DNA from: Eudorina sp. 2006-703-Eu-15
Taxonomy: Eukaryota > Chlorophyta > Chlorophyceae > Chlamydomonadales > Volvocaceae
Direction: 5' to 3'
Assembly: GCA_003117195.1 (NCBI GenBank)
Contig: BDSI01000024.1
Span: 1,029,168 to 1,093,167 of the forward strand
Length of the DNA stretch: 64,000 nt
This document shows positions 1 through 13,805 of this stretch, piece after piece. The position numbers and the translations under genes are program-made. How positions within the stretch are numbered: position 1 is the first letter of the stretch; the number at the start of each line of letters is the position of its first letter. Below the pieces are notes generated by a model. It made no database searches, had not been told where the DNA came from, and saw only the letters and a program-made list of their open reading frames with translations.

Positions 1-3000
1 GCCCCTCCCGCCCCTCCGCTCCCCGAGTCAGTGACTCCTGCCTCCGCCGGGACCACATCCCCACCCCCGCACCCCCCGCACCGCGCAATGAGGTCTCGTG
101 TATCCGTCTGTCCTCATAGGTCAGTCAGTCAGTCAGTCACTTCGGAGGACGTACCACCCGAGCGGCGGTGTGCGCCATGGCTGGCGCTGGGCGACGCCGA
201 CGGGCGCACGTCCAGGTGTTCAAAAAAACGCCAAAAGGAGGTCGACCACAAAAGGCAGTTCAACAAATCCCCGACCGCTTGTGACGTCGCCATGTGGGTA
301 TGTGGGTATGGCCGCCCGCCAACCAGCCAGCCAAATCTCTGGGCCTCACCAAACGGAGCCACCACCACGACCGACACATACCCCACACCGACGCGCTGCA
401 CACGGAAAGGCGCATAACACACCACTCCACGAAGACTCGAAGAGGCATGCGAGCTCTCACACGCCGGCGTGCGGGCGTTACGTACACGGATATAAAAGTA
501 CAGCTCATTCATTGTCACGGTCACGAGCGGATGCGTTCCGTACAACATGTTGGGTTTGTTCGCCTTCGGAGGACCGGCATCGTTCTTTTCGTACACCCAT
601 GTCACCGTATGGAACGGTGCCGTACCTTTGGTGTACATTCTTTCCTGTCCGTCGTCAAGAATATTTGGCATCGACTCCACCACCACCACCACCACCACTT
701 CCCTCCTCCCCCCCCCACACACACCAGCAGCAGCAGTAGTGTGGACTGCAACCTTTCGCGGCCGCGGTCGCGTCCGCGCCGGAGCAGCACAATTGGGACG
801 AGGAGGAGGAGCCGCACAACAACAGTGACCGCAGCAGCAGCAGCAGCAGGAGCAGCAGCAGCAGCAGCAGTAACGACCACAAACACAGCAACCCCACCCT
901 CACCTCGCTGCTGCGCCCCCAGGAGGCCGCCTATCCACCGCCTGTCGCCCTCCCTCCCTCCAGCGGCCCCCACCCACCCACCCCCACCCACCCACCCACC
1001 CGGCAGATGAGCAGCAGCAGCAAGGGGGTGCAGAGGGGTGGTTCATCGGCTGGAGCAGCGGCCTGTGGCGCTGCCGCGCGCGGAGACGGTCCACCCGCCC
1101 TTCTGCCGTCCGTCTGTTGGGAACGGAGCCAGCCGTGCCCTCCTCCTCCTCCTCCTCCCACTCCTCCTCCCACTCCAACCCCTCTTCCTCGCACATGCAA
1201 CAACAACAACAACGACAACAACAACACAGATGGATGCTCACAAACCCATGCTGCACCCGGGTCGGGTCGGGTTAGTGGGAGGGTACGGACCTCGCAGTCA
1301 CAACCCACCCGTCCGTCCGTCCGCCTGTCTACCACCACCACCACCACCACCACCACCACCACTAACACCACAACATGAATCTCCCTTGGGGCTCCCGAAG
1401 CAGTCCGAGTCGCGACTCCAGCGGTCGACCCGGAAGCCAAGAGAAGGCGGACTACCAACAAACCCACACAAATACACTCGGGTCCACCTTCTAACGGTTA
1501 CTGACAAACACCAACACGCACACGGCCTCCTGGCCGTGTGGGCTTCTCATTAAACGCACGACCTCCTGTCCTCCGACCTGACTCGCGGACCCCCACCCCC
1601 CAATGCCGAGGAGGTCCAGCCGGGACCCCGACATCCGAATGTCCCCTGCCGCCAGCTCTCCCTCCCGCCTTTCCCCCCCCCTTTGGGTGCGGCCCTCGTT
1701 CCCTCGTTCCCTCGGGTTGGGCCGGGTCCACTCAAATGTGAGGGACTTTTCGCTGACGGACGGGTGTCCTCTTCAGTCGACCAGCAGCACAACGACACTG
1801 AAACCAACACATGGCGGGGCGCGCGTCACCCCACCCACGGGTCGCCCGACCACCACCCAGGCAGGCAGGCAGGCAGAGGTCGACAGGCACAGACAGGGGG
1901 CTGAGTCAGGCGAGACGAGGCGAGGCGGGCTGGGATGAGGCGGGGTGAGGCCAGGGGAGAAACGTAGATCTGAAGCCACCGGTGGCCCACCCCCCACCCC
2001 CTACCCCCACCACCTGCGCAATGCCGCATCTAGCATGGACCCCTCTCCGACCGCCACCACCCACCCACCCACAAGGAGGCGGAGGCGGAGGCGGAGGAGG
2101 CGTCACAGGTCACAGGACGGATAAGGTCGGTACACCAACCGCGCAACACAACGCCACCGGAATTCCTTCTGGGCTGGTGTCCCGGTTTGAACTGAACACA
2201 ACCCAACGCAACCCTAGACCCACCCGACCCCCCCACCCGACGACGACCAACACAAGGCCTCCCAACCCCGCCGTCACCGCCGCTGCCACCCCCACCCCCA
2301 CCCGGAGGATGGGCGCCTGCCGATTCCCGCTCGCCCTTACGTGCCCTCGTCAACACCCCACCCGTCAATCGGTCAGTCGGTGCGTGGGTAGGTAGGTGGG
2401 GGTACGCAGATACAGGTAACGGCCCAGGTGTGTGGCGAGGGGGGGGGGCGGCGGCACATTGCTGCGCGCAGCGAACCCCCCCATCCTTTTTCCCCTTGTC
2501 GGAGTGTGTCGGGAACATATGGGCGGTCAAGAGGTATGTGTGGTTTAGAGGCCATCCACCGGCCAGGTAGCCGCCGAGTCACAGAGGGCAGCCTAACCTC
2601 CCTGCCCCCCTCCAGGGGGGCAGCAGCGTCAGGCGGGGCGGCGGCGGCGGCGGCGGCGGCCGCGGGCTGCAGTGGCCGGCCCAGCCGCAGCGGCGGCCGA
2701 ATAACACGCCGCCCCACGAACGCGCCTCAAACCCACCCACTCAATCACCCACTCAATCACCCACTCACGTACACACACATACCGGAAGTATACTGGTAAC
2801 TGGTAACTGGTTTGGGTCGGGCGGGTTTCCACTCGCTAAACGCACACATACATACTGACACATACTGACACGCACAGGCAGACGTGGCTCGGTAATCCCT
2901 CTGAAGTGTATCCCGATGAGTAACCCTAGGCCACCCCCCTCCCCCCTGCCCCCTCCCCCCTGCCCCGGGTGATCCTGATCCTGATCCTGATGCGCCAGGT

Positions 3001-4030
3001 CCCCCGTCTGAAGGCGCATAGGGCCCTCCCCGCGTAACTGACGCACACGCCCCGAAGCGGATGATCCGCCCGCCCCGTCCCGGCGGCCTCCCACCGGCAC
3101 CGCCACCCACCTCCCCGCTGCCGCTGTTGCCGCTGCTGCCCCACTGCTGCACTGCTGCTTGTCCTGTGGCCCTGGCCCTGGGCCTGGTCCACCGCCCTTG
3201 GCGCTGCCCTGAGCCTGGCCCCGATCCTGGCCCCTGGTTGTGGTCCTGGTAGCGACGATCCGGATTCCACCCGCCCCGCCGGTGGTTCCACCCGCCCCGC
3301 TGTACACCAAATAGATACATACATGCCGAGAGGGAGCGGAGGTCGGTGGCATCCCCCCCCTCCCCAAGCGCCCTCTCCCCACCCGCCCCGCCCCCCCCGG
3401 CGGACCTCACAGACAGACACCGACTGCGCCTTCGGCCGCCCCTTGCCTTCGGCCCCGCGTCGCCCCTGTGCCGCCCCTTGCCCCGCCTGCCCCCCACGGC
3501 ACCGCCATCCGTCCCCGCTTGCACACGTCAAGTCCCCCGCCGATGGGGCTGAAACCTGGCGCTGTTGCGGGAGCTGCTGGCTGCTCCTACTGCCATTGCC
3601 GCTGTCGCTGCCATTGCCGCTGGTGCCGCTGTTGCTGCTGCTGCTGCCATTGCCGCTGCTGCCGCTGTTGCCGCTGCTGCTGCCATTGCCGCTGCTGCCG
3701 CTATTGCCGCTGCCATTGCTGCCGCTGCTGCCATTGCCGCCGCCGCTGGTGTTGCTGCTGCCATTGCCGCCGCTGCTGCTCCAGCACTCCGCGCCGCCCA
3801 ACATGACGGCGGCCGCCGACAGCTGCTGCTGCACAGCCGCGACACGAGTGCTGCGCTCCTGGCCGTTCAAGGCTCGCGGCGCAGTCACCGAGCGCAGTGC
3901 GAAAGCATCAGACATCAGACACACCGACCCGGCCCGTGGGTCGCACTGCGGCCCTCAGGGACCTGGCTGACTAGCGGGTCACCTGCCTCTCCATCTTTCC
4001 ACCTGGCTGGCTGGCTGGCTGGCTGGGCCC
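1..4030. other. Repeat-rich region without a supported gene
   Basis: This stretch lies 3' of the MAP kinase gene. Long open frames exist on both strands but are made of simple repeats: (CCA)n near 676-705 and 1331-1362, (GCA)n near 830-870, a GGC run near 2635-2665, and a CTG/CCG/ATT-codon minisatellite at 3570-3785. No frame shows a conserved domain, and no TGTAA signal for the upstream minus-strand gene was seen. Part of it may be the 3' UTR of that gene. Confidence 0.6.
3570..3785. repeat. Trinucleotide-rich minisatellite (GCC ATT GCC GCT GCT GCC GCT GTT type)
   Basis: Irregular repetition of GCCATTGCCGCTGCTGCCGCTGTTG-like blocks runs for about 210 bases. It is open in several frames and gives Ala-rich, Leu/Pro-rich or Asn/Gly/Ser-rich peptides depending on frame. 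That is expected of a triplet repeat and is not evidence for a protein. Confidence 0.7.
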
Positions 4031-7000
4031 CTAGCTGGTGGGTCCGTAGCTCTCTGAACGGTGCGTCATCGGCCCCGGCCCGCCCCGCCCCGTCGTCCCA
4101 CGCTGACCCGCCGCCGCCGGCCCCGCGGGCGCTCGCTGGTGCGGGTTCGGGTGGTGGTCGGCGGCCGCCGCCGCTGCTGCTGCTGATGCCGCCACCATCC
4201 CAAACGCCGAGGTGCTGCAGCGCTGCTGCTCCTGCTGGTGCTGCTGATGCTGCTGGGGTTGGAACGCCTGACGCGGGTGCGGTCCCGGCTGCTGCTGCAG
4301 GTGCTGCTGCTGAGCACTGGCCTGCGGGTGGGGCCGGAACACAGCTCCGCCTCCCCCTCCCCCTCCACCGCCGCCGGCCCCAGCCGCCCCGGTGCGCCCG
4401 CGCCCGGCCCCCAGCCCCAACCGCTGCACCTCCTCCGCCTCCCCGTCCAGCACCTCATCCCCGTCATCGTCGACGTCGACGTCGTCGACGTCCCCCACCG
4501 CCGCCAGACCGTTCATGTACGCGTCCTGGGACGGCCGCGGCCGGGGCTGCGGCTGAGGCGCCGCCAGCGCCCCGGACGCCGAGGAGCAGCGCGGCTGCGG
4601 CGGCGGCGGCGGCTGGCCCGCCACGTAGCCCTGCGGCGCCGCGTCCGTGACGGGGCCCGCGCTGCCGCCGCCGCCGCCGCTCGCGGCAGCCGCGCTTGAG
4701 CTCGCCTGCTGCCCGCTGGGCTGCGCCACCGCCGCTGCTGGCGCAGCCACGGGCCCGTTAGAGATGTACTTTGCGGCCTCCGCTTGGAAGTCCGCCACCC
4801 ACTCCTTGGGCAGGGAGGAGGAGGGGCAGATGCGGGAGCCGACCTGGCCGCAGCCCAGGGGAGCACCTGCGGGCGGGCGGGTGGGTGGGCGGGGGAGGGG
4901 GGGTATGGGAATTGGCCTTGGTGTACTTGTATTGCGCTGCTGCTGCCGGTGGAGACACATGTCCGGTGAAGACTCGGCTGTACCCGGGAGGGATCTCCAG
5001 CGACGTGACGGCGGCAGGCCTCGGCAGGCCTTGACAAATAATAACGACTGAAACGGTATAGGCACCGAAACGAAACGAAGCTGCCCAACATGCCAGTTTG
5101 GCCGCGTAGGTGGTGAAGTGTGGCGTAGTGTGGCGGCTGGCTGTTGGAATGCGAGGAGGGAATGGATATGCAGTCCATGATGTGGGGGAGGGGGAGGCAC
5201 CTGAGCAACGCCACGCTCCCTCCCTCCCTCCCCTCCCTCCCTCCTTCCCTCCCCACCTCCCTCCCACCCCCCTCCGGCCCACCTCCCGCCTCCAGGTGCG
5301 CAAACTGGCGCTTGAAGGACTCAAGCGCCGAGGGGTAGTGGAAGCTGGGCCGGGCCGCCCCCGCCAGGTAGTCCTGCAGCATCTGCGGGTGGTACTCCAG
5401 GATCTCCCGGTAGATCAGCTCGCGGACGTCCTCCAGGGTCAGCTTGCGGCGGTCAAACTCAAACGCCATCTTGCTCAGGGGCTGCGCCACCGGCTCGCGG
5501 GCGACGCAGTGCAGACCTGAGGGGGTGGGGGCGGGGGGGCGGCGGGGGGGTTGCGGGGGTGTGCGGGGAGGTATTCGGGAGGTGAAAGGAGGTGAAGGGG
5601 TGCGGGGCGAGGCGGCAGGGGGGGAGGTTTGGGGGCGGTGTTGGGGCCGGGCAGGGTTACCGGGCGGTGCCTGGCGCCCTCCCCGCATCAAGCCAGGTAC
5701 GGGCCCTCTCCACCGCCCTCCGCCTCGGCGCCCCCCGGCGCATGCCCGCAATCATCCGCCCCCCTCCTCCCTCCTCCGTCTTTCCCCCATTTTGGAGTGC
5801 CCACCCACCCACCCGCGAAGTAGGGGTCCGCCAGCGCCTCCTCCGCCGTGGGCCTCTCCGCCGGGTCAAAGGCCAGCAGCCTCCGCAGCAGCCTCAGCGC
5901 CCCGCGGTCCGCCCGCGGGAAGTGCACCTCGAAGGGGATCCCCGGCTTGGGCCGCATGTTGAGCAGGAAGCGCCGAGCCTTCTCGTTGCGCACCTGCAGC
6001 CCCGGGCCGGGCCCCGAGGGGGGAGGGAGGGAAAGGGAGAAGGCCGGCTCAAAGGGGCGGAGAGAGAGGGGGCCGCAGCCCCGACCGCAACTGCACACAT
6101 GCACTGGTGGTGTATATATACCACATCCACCCACCCACCCAACCCCAACCCGCCCACCCAACCCCACCCACCCACCCACCCGCCCAATCCCGCACCTACC
6201 CAACCCACCTGCCCACCCACCCAAACCCCCACCTCCACCCAACGCCCCATCCCCACCCAACCCACAGCCCACCCAGCCCCCCACCTTCGCGATGACCTCC
6301 GGCGAGGGCGTCCCCAGCAGCTCCGTGATCAGCTCCAGCTGGTGCACCACATTGCGGCCGGGGAACAGCGGCTTGCCCAGCAGCACCTCCGCGAAGATGC
6401 AGCCCACCGACCAGATGTCGATGGCGGGGGAGTACTTGGCGAAGAAGGAGCCGCACAGCTCGGGGGCGCGGTACCAGCGGGTGGCCACGTAGTCGGTCCA
6501 GAACACGGTGGTGGGCATGTCGTTGAAGGCGGGGCGGGCAAGGCCGAAGTCTGGCGGGCCGGGCCGGGGGAGGGAGGGGGAAGGGGAGATGGGCAGAGGG
6601 ATGGGGAGGAGGGGAGATGGGCAGAGGGATGGGGGGAAGGGGCACAGGACGCAGGGGGTTGACAGGCAGGGCGGGCCGGCCCAGGCCCAAGTCCGGGCAT
6701 GCCGAGGGAAGGAATAGGAAGGAGGGAGGGAGGACAAGAAATAAGGTGACGGTGGACGAGCGACGGAGAGAGAGGAAGGAGGGAGGGAGGGGAGGAGGGA
6801 AGCGGGGCTAAGCGGGGACTCCGTCACGCACGCTCTTCGGCCAGACGACCCACGACCCACCGCAGATTTTGAGTTTACAGTCCGAGTTCGCCAGGATGTT
6901 CTTGGGCTTCAGATCCCGGTGAAACACCTTGGCTGTCGGGGGCCCAGGAGAGGAGGAGGGGGGTTCGGGGGAGGAGTGGGCGGAGTCAGCCGGGGGCGGG

Positions 7001-9597
7001 AGGCAGGGTACAGTAAATTGGTGGGGTATGGATTGGGGAACCGATACGTGGGGAAGGGAGGGGAAAGAGCCTAGTACGGAAACCTAGTAGGAGCAGACAA
7101 GGGGGACCGACTAGTGGCGGGGATACCACAACCCCGCACCGCACCGCCACGCCGGACCGTGCGTGGTTTTCATTTGCTCTGTTCGGTTGTCCGGCCGTCC
7201 CTGAAGCAGCGGCAGCCCCCGGCCCTCCCTGAAGCCGCGGCAGCCCCCGGCCCTCCCTGAAGCCGCGGCAGCCCCCGGGCCCCATGAAGCAGCGCATGCT
7301 GACCCTCCAGCCGCACCCAAGCGCTTTCCCCCCACTCCGCATCCCCCCGCTTTGGTGTTTCGTTTCTTTTGAACACCCCCCAGCTCCCACTGCTCCTGGC
7401 CGTCGCCCCCTCGTTTCGCGACACGTACCTGGCCCTCCCACTGGCTGCTGCTTGGTCCCCCAACCCTTGCACACGCCCGCAGCTCCCATCCCTGGCCTTC
7501 CTTCCTGACCCCTGCCCTGCAACCCCTGCCCTGCAACCCCTGCTCCCCCCCCCACCCCCCCCCACCCCCGTTACCCCCTCCCCCGCACCCGAGTGGATGT
7601 ACTTCAGCCCCCTCAGCATCTGGTACAGGAAGAACTGGTGGTGCTCCGGGGTGAGGTCGTCGTTGGCCTTGATGACCTGAAGGGGGAAGGAAGGGGAGGG
7701 ACAGAACGGATCGCCCTCCGCGGCATTCCCCGGGTGATCCAGGCGGGTGCAAGGGGGGGTGGGAAGGGCTAGGTACCGGTGCTCACTGCCGGACCGTGGC
7801 CCCCGCTGTGCGTCCAGTGGATGCCGGCTCTCATCCACTTTCGGGACGGGGCACCCGATCTTTCCTTCCTCAGCTCCCTGAGCACCATGAATCCTTCCGT
7901 GCTAGACTTAAGCACCCACCACCCCGGGAGCACTCCGGGGAGGGGTATCCCCCTGTTTCCTACGCGGTCAGCCGTCCACTGTCCGAACACACCAGCTCCA
8001 CATTCTTTCGTCCGAGTCCACGCTTCGCCGTCGTCGTCCATATGCCAACAGCGGTCGGTGGCTATCGCTTTGGTGCTCTTTTGCGGTTTCGGTGTCTTTG
8101 TTGACAAATGGGGGGTATCCCTGTACCCCTTTTGTCTTTATTGGAAGGAGGGCTGTGCCTTTGGCGCTTCCCCACAGTCCGTCTCCTGGGGTGCGGACGT
8201 CATGTTGCAAGTGCGGGTTTGGTTCCACCGGTACCGACCGGCGGTCGAGCGGCCACGGCAAGGGACGTGATGGCAGCTACAGGAGAACATGGTGAGGCAG
8301 GACCCGGGGGCGGGCAGGCGTCCCGCTCAGATTGAGGGGCTTCAGAGGGACTTGGTGCTGGACCGGGATTGGGCGGGGTACCTCCACGTGGGGTGGGGGG
8401 GGGGCTACAAAGAAACAGCCCAGACACGCCCAGCCCCGGCAACAAATACTGGGGGGCTGGGGCGCATAGCCCGGGTCGGTGACGCTCCGCTCCGCTCCGC
8501 TGCGTGGGCCCCCGCTGCGGCGCAGGCACCCCAAACAGGATTACCACCACCACCCCCTAGCGTGCCCTCTTGCGACCCTCGTATCCGTGGCCCCCCTGAC
8601 CTGGTGAAGGTCCGTCTCGAGCAGTTCGAACACCACGTAGATGTCCCGGAAGTCCTTGGGGCTTGGTGGAAGCATAATGTGCTTGATGTCAACGATGTCT
8701 GGGGTTGAGCAGAGGGCAACAGTGAAGGCGGTATCCAAGACAAGGCGAGCTCCCGCTGCCCCACGAACCTGGATGCTTCAGCAGTCGCAGAAGCTTGATT
8801 TCACGAACGATGCGAGTTGCGTCCGATACATGCTCAAACACGTTTGTTATCTTTTTTATGGCAACCTTCTCGCCCGTGAAGTTATCGACGGCAGAGCAGA
8901 CAACGCCATAACTGCAGTCGCAAAACGAGAACCAGTTGTCGAAAAGCTTCTGCATTTCACATCGGCAAGATTTTTTCTCCATACACGCCCTACGCACCTT
9001 CCTTTGCCAATGACTTCCTTAATTGAGTACCGGTTTGCTTCGGCATGAACAGCTTCGGCAAAGAAATCCCTCGTATCAAGCATAGACCTGCCGTTGTTCC
9101 CGTTAGCCGAAGCCTGCAGCGAAAACACCACCCTTGTAGAAAGGCCTCACTCCGGCAATGCACCACGTTCGCAGCTGGACGAAACGCCCTGCGAAGCCTC
9201 CCGAAAATTTTGATGCTCTGCTATTCGATTTCGCCAGCCGATGAGCATAAAGCTTTCTAGGCGGCGCCGAGCGGAACGCACAATGACCCACACGTACTTG
9301 AGGAGCGGCCTGCGACGCTGGCTGAGGCTGGGGTTGCGGGGCTGGCGCCGCTGGAAGCTCCTGTTCTGATATGCCTGCGGTCGGTGGTGGAGGTGGCGAC
9401 GGCTCCTTTGGTCGCGAGCTGTCTCCACACGGAGGCGGTTGGGCGACGGGCCGCGCGACGCCCTGTACACCCTGGCTAGTAACCGCAGTTTCTTCTCCTG
9501 GGCCGTTTGGCTGAACTGTGGATATTGATGCCTCTGCGGCTTCGTCGGACGGCCCAAGCTTACGAAGCCAACTCTTGAAGCGGTCTGCTAATTTCAT
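4031..9597 (-). CDS. Plant group-D (TDY) mitogen-activated protein kinase
   Basis: Serine/threonine kinase of the MAPK cascade, expected in cytosol and nucleus. Ten exons (minus strand) join in phase: 9597-9298, 9113-8998, 8911-8769, 8698-8601, 7676-7589, 6932-6861, 6550-6285, 5993-5813, 5516-5283 and 4866-4031, giving about 777 residues. Visible motifs are a glycine loop GKGSYGVV split across an intron, the VAIKK lysine, [14 protein letters not shown], an activation loop [13 protein letters not shown], and downstream [22 protein letters not shown] in place of TEY plus that C-terminal extension are the hallmark of plant/algal group-D MAPKs. An N-terminal ~125-residue Pro/Ser-rich extension and a ~270-residue Gln/Ala/Gly-rich tail with an acidic Asp/Val run flank the kinase. 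The ATG at 9597 opens exon 1. All catalytic residues are present, so it should be active. Introns are rich in minisatellites. Confidence 0.93.
7201..7284. repeat. 28-bp tandem repeat in a MAPK intron
   Basis: Three near-identical units beginning CTGAAGC(A/C)GCGGCAGCCC start at 7201, 7229 and 7257. They lie in the intron between the exons ending at 7589 and starting at 6932. Confidence 0.85.
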
Positions 9598-9797
9598 CTC
9601 ATTCCTTTATTTTTTGAGCGTTATGTTTTTGGATGCCATTAGATTGTTTAGGCAACAAATGTTTACACAGTACACTGTTGTGACAAGCTTGATTGAGCCT
9701 CAAACCACCGCCTCGATTGTGTACGGTGTCTCGTGTTTGCATCGGGGTGGGCCTTTCGAAACGCTCAAATGAAACGGTATGGAGACAAGTGAAGTAT

Positions 9798-10142
9798 ATG
9801 AAGTTCATTTCACGTGCAAACGTGTATGTCGGTGAGTTCTCACTTGATGCACCCGGGGCGAACCCGACATGTCAGCCAGGAGATTTCGTTACATGGAAAG
9901 CATCAGTTGAATGTGAGCATGAGTTTTTATCTTGGCTTGCTCCGTGGAAAAACTATGCCGACATTTTGAACGACTATGACACGGTACGCGTTGCTACAGC
10001 GCAAAAGCATCCTCGCGCATGTTTCGCACACATCATAGCAAGCAACAGCATCACGTGTCTCTGTGCAAGTGCAGAGCTCGCCGAATTTTACCGAAAACCA
10101 AAACCAAACGGTTTCTTGCGTGCAAGCCGCGACCTGCCGTGA
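9798..10142 (+). CDS. Small unrecognised protein (candidate)
   Basis: A 114-codon frame opens at the ATG at 9798 (MKFISRANVYVG...) and ends in TGA near 10142. Its composition is balanced (Trp, Cys, His, Phe and Tyr present), unlike the low-complexity shadow frames elsewhere in the window. It starts about 200 bases from the divergent MAPK start codon, so it could be the partner of a head-to-head pair. I recognise no family. It could also be the first exon of a longer gene or a chance frame in a less GC-rich region. Confidence 0.35.
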   Translation: MKFISRANVYVGEFSLDAPGANPTCQPGDFVTWKASVECEHEFLSWLAPWKNYADILNDYDTVRVATAQKHPRACFAHIIASNSITCLCASAELAEFYRKPKPNGFLRASRDLP

Positions 10143-13100
10143 TTATAACGCAGCGCGAGGGGGCCGCGGATAGCAGAATCTCGTGCAGCTCAACAACGCT
10201 TACGAATTAAGCTTTACAGTATGCTGTTCGCATATTCTGCTTAACTTCCAACGATGCCGCAGGTAGACTGTATAACCGGCAATGGTAGCGCAATCAGATT
10301 TCACCGTACATCGCGGGAGCGCATAACTAGGCCACCGTTTTGGCGCGCGCGCTTGACAGTGCGTGGAACAGGGCCTGCGCGTTCCCTCCCTCCCTCGGCC
10401 TCCTCGCCTTCGTGTTGCTTTCACTCCGAAGGTAAGTGAAGCTGAGTCTGCGCAGTCGGTGCACACGTGGAGCTGTTCACGTGCGGTCACCTAACCAGAT
10501 CAGCGTTGCCGAGGACTAATCGGAGCAGCAACCGATACCTTGCGATGCCTCGCTCGCCACAGTCCACAGAAAGTTCGCGCATGGAACCGCGGATGGTAAG
10601 GACCTGCTGGCGCGGCTCTAGGGCGCCCTCGCGGTCTCGGCCCACGGCTGCAGCGCCTGGTCCGTTGCGCCCGCCGTCCAATCGCCGCCAGGCGGAGTCC
10701 TCCGCAGCCGAACTTGAACGGTTCCCCGGCAGGGCCGTGACCAGCTCCGTGCCACACGACCACACCCGCTCGCGGATCCACAGGCAGGCGCGGGCGCGAC
10801 AGGTCTGAAGGACCCGGCAAGACATCTGGGTCCCCAACGTCGCCCCACGTACCACTGACCTGCGCCCGCCAGACTGCTCTACGTCAGGACAGTCGCGGGC
10901 TCACCGCTCGCTCACCACTCGCTCGTTGGTCAATACACACCCGACGACCTTTCCTGGGTACTTGGGGTGGGCTTCGCACTTCACACAACCGTCTCGAGCT
11001 CCAGGATTTGGACGATCAAGCTCGGGGACTTCATCGGACTAGATAGATGATCCTGGATCTGGGGCCGCCCGGATCCCTGGAGCCAGGGTTGTCCCTGGCT
11101 GTGGTTGCTTTGTTGGGCCTTGCCCTGGCTTCGACTTCCAGCCCGTGCGCTCGCTTCCTGTCGCATTTACACGTCCCTACTGGCTGTCAGGAAGCCGCTG
11201 GGCCTGGGGCCCGTTGCCGACGTTCTGTTGCTAACGTGGGTTCCTGTTTCAGCTGGTGAGATGACAACTGCGTTAGAGCCGAAGAACCACATTAATAACA
11301 CACAGAATGGCGGGTCGGGCAGGTTTCTTCGCTTAACACACGGAGCCGCAACGGCCCAGGCCCTGACCGCCAAGCCGTTGCGGACCTAGAGGCACGTGTG
11401 CTGCATACCAGCGAGAGCACGGCAAGGTGATGATGCGGAGAGGCGGCGAAAGCCAACAGGTCGAGCCCCACACCCCGGCACACCGAGCAGCCGCTCTATG
11501 ACCCAACCAGAGCTAGAGCCAGGGCCAGAGCAGCGGCGTTGGTCGGGGCCGCGGTGGGGTTCAGCAGCAGCAGCAGGGTGACCCGGGCATGTGGCGCCCG
11601 GGCCTGGTCACGGGCTGCCTGCCACCGTGCCATTTCCCGGGCTGCCGCGGCGACCGTTCCTGCCATAGCCAGGACTTCTGCCATGATGCGGACGCGGCTG
11701 GCCTGCCCACTGTGTTTTTGGGCGGCCCGTCTGCTCCGCAGCCGCCCACCGCAGGCAGCCTCGTCACGCAAAATGATTACTTCACCGCCAACGAACCGTA
11801 CGGCGGCCTGTATGGGTCCAGTACCTCGGGTGGAGCTCATGGTGGTGGAGCATGACTTCACCGCCAAGGCGGGCTTCAAGATGTTTATCGGCCTGGGCGT
11901 CATTTCCAAGTTGGATGTCCGTCTCCACCACTTCCCAGCCCCGGCCATCTCGTTCAAGCCGCAGCTAGGGCGCAGCGGCCTCGTCCCAGCTGTCCCAGTC
12001 ACCATCATCATGTCTGCCACGCCGGTAGACCCCGCCGTGCGGTCCCTGGTCTCTAGTCTTTTGGCCGCTGCACCCGCCGTCTCCCCGCCTGTCGTGCCCC
12101 TCGCGCTCGTCACGTGTGATGCGGAGCGCGGCAGTGGCTGCGGTGACAACTTCAACTTCGGTGGTGCAGTTAGCGTGCTGGGCGACCCGCCTGCGCCAGG
12201 TGGCGGCCTGCACGGCGCCTCATCTGCTGCTGTCTCCTGGGCACCCGCTCCGGTAGGTCGTCAACCCGCAGTATGTTGGCCCCGCTCTGCCCGAGGGCCT
12301 CACCGCGGGCCTCGCCGCGCCTGCACCTGGCAGCTGCCCGCACAGCATTTCTGCAGCTGCTGTCGTTGGGTCACCCGCTCCGGTCGTCAACCCGCAGCAC
12401 GATCGGCTCCTTACTTCTGTCGCTGCCCGACCTGCAGGCGCTCGGTATTGACCCTGTGTGGCGACACGTGTCCCGTCACTAGGTCGAGTCAGGCGTAATG
12501 CAGGCGCGCGTGGTTGGTGTTGCGAGATGAGCTCATCGGGTAGGTTCGTGTGCGGGATAAGAGTCTTTAGGTTACTGGGTGATGTGACGCTGCATGATTT
12601 GGGTTAGCTTCTGAGGGGCGCATGCCACCCCAAGTTGTGGGTGTTTGGCATTCGTGGTACATACAAATGCATTGGTGCAGACTCCTGTGACTTGCGCATC
12701 TCTACCTTCCTCTACCGAATGGCACGGATTACACAGAACTTCTAGTAGGTGAGAGCTGGCAAAGGCTTCTCGAGATGCTGGGACAGTGCTTCGCACCGTA
12801 TTTGAGGAGTAGGGCCGACCATTGTACGACACCTACTACCTCGTTGCAAGGTAACTAACTCGGAAGTTAACAAGTAGGGGTCGGCTTCCTCGAAGCCGGA
12901 AAAGGGCGGGGCCCCCTATAATCCGTACAGGCCGCTTGCTTTAGAACGAAAACTCTATTACCGCGCAACAGTGTGAGAGAGTGAAAGGTTACCATTGGGG
13001 GTGTCATTGATGTTGAAGGTGGATTGGCGTGCATAGATTCACCAAGCCCAAACACGTCGGCAGCCCCGAAACCATCCTGCAGTACGCGCCGCCGGCGACG

Positions 13101-13760
13101 GCGGTCACCGTATCGTAACGCTAGACGCCTCTGCACTACTGCATCCGTCTGTCAAGCAGATGATCACATAGCAAGCTTGAAGCATTCTTGTTTTGCCCTG
13201 AAACTGTAGTTGTTTGGTCCGTCGGCAAGCATGCAGCCCTTCAGTTGCACGCCCGCAGCAGACGTGAACCTCTAAAGTTTGCTATCAATAGTTACATAGC
13301 AAATATAAGGCAAGAACAGGGTGCGAAAAGAGACCCGGACTTCGGCCATCGGAACTGGAGAACTCGTTGGTACTCGGTATGCTATCCCTTTGCATCTTGA
13401 AACTTTGATTCAATACATAATGTTGAATTGTATTCATCTGGCAAAACAGAAAGGCAAATCTTGGTGTTGGTGGCATCTTGATGTTCAAACATCAGAACAC
13501 TATGGAAGTTCAATTTAGCACACACCGCCCATTCTTAATCCAAGTATTCATCACGCGGCACCCGTTGCAACAAATATGAGCGCGAGAGGCGTTGGTTGGA
13601 TGTTGACTCGGGTCCATGGGGACCGCGGAGCTTTACTTTGACCGTTTGTGCGCAAAGAATTTTTTTCAGCCAAACCAAAGTTACCTTGCAATAGAGGACA
13701 ATTAATATGACAAACATAGTGAATTAGTTTAGCGGATAATGAACGTTTTGCCGTTACCGG

Positions 13761-13786
13761 ACACACACACACACACACACACACAC
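13761..13786. repeat. (AC)n microsatellite
   Basis: An uninterrupted run of AC dinucleotides, about 13 units. Confidence 0.9.
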
Positions 13787-13805
13787 GGACATGGGCAATC
13801 CTAGG

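Noticed and set aside
8411..8427. 17-mer AGAAACAGCCCAGACAC also found at 40143-40159
   Set aside because: Flanks do not align, and a single match of this length is only marginally unexpected in a window of this size and composition.
11496..12498. Overlapping plus and minus frames of 200-320 codons
   Set aside because: Both are GC-biased Ala/Arg/Pro-rich frames without a recognisable domain; at most decayed transposon sequence.
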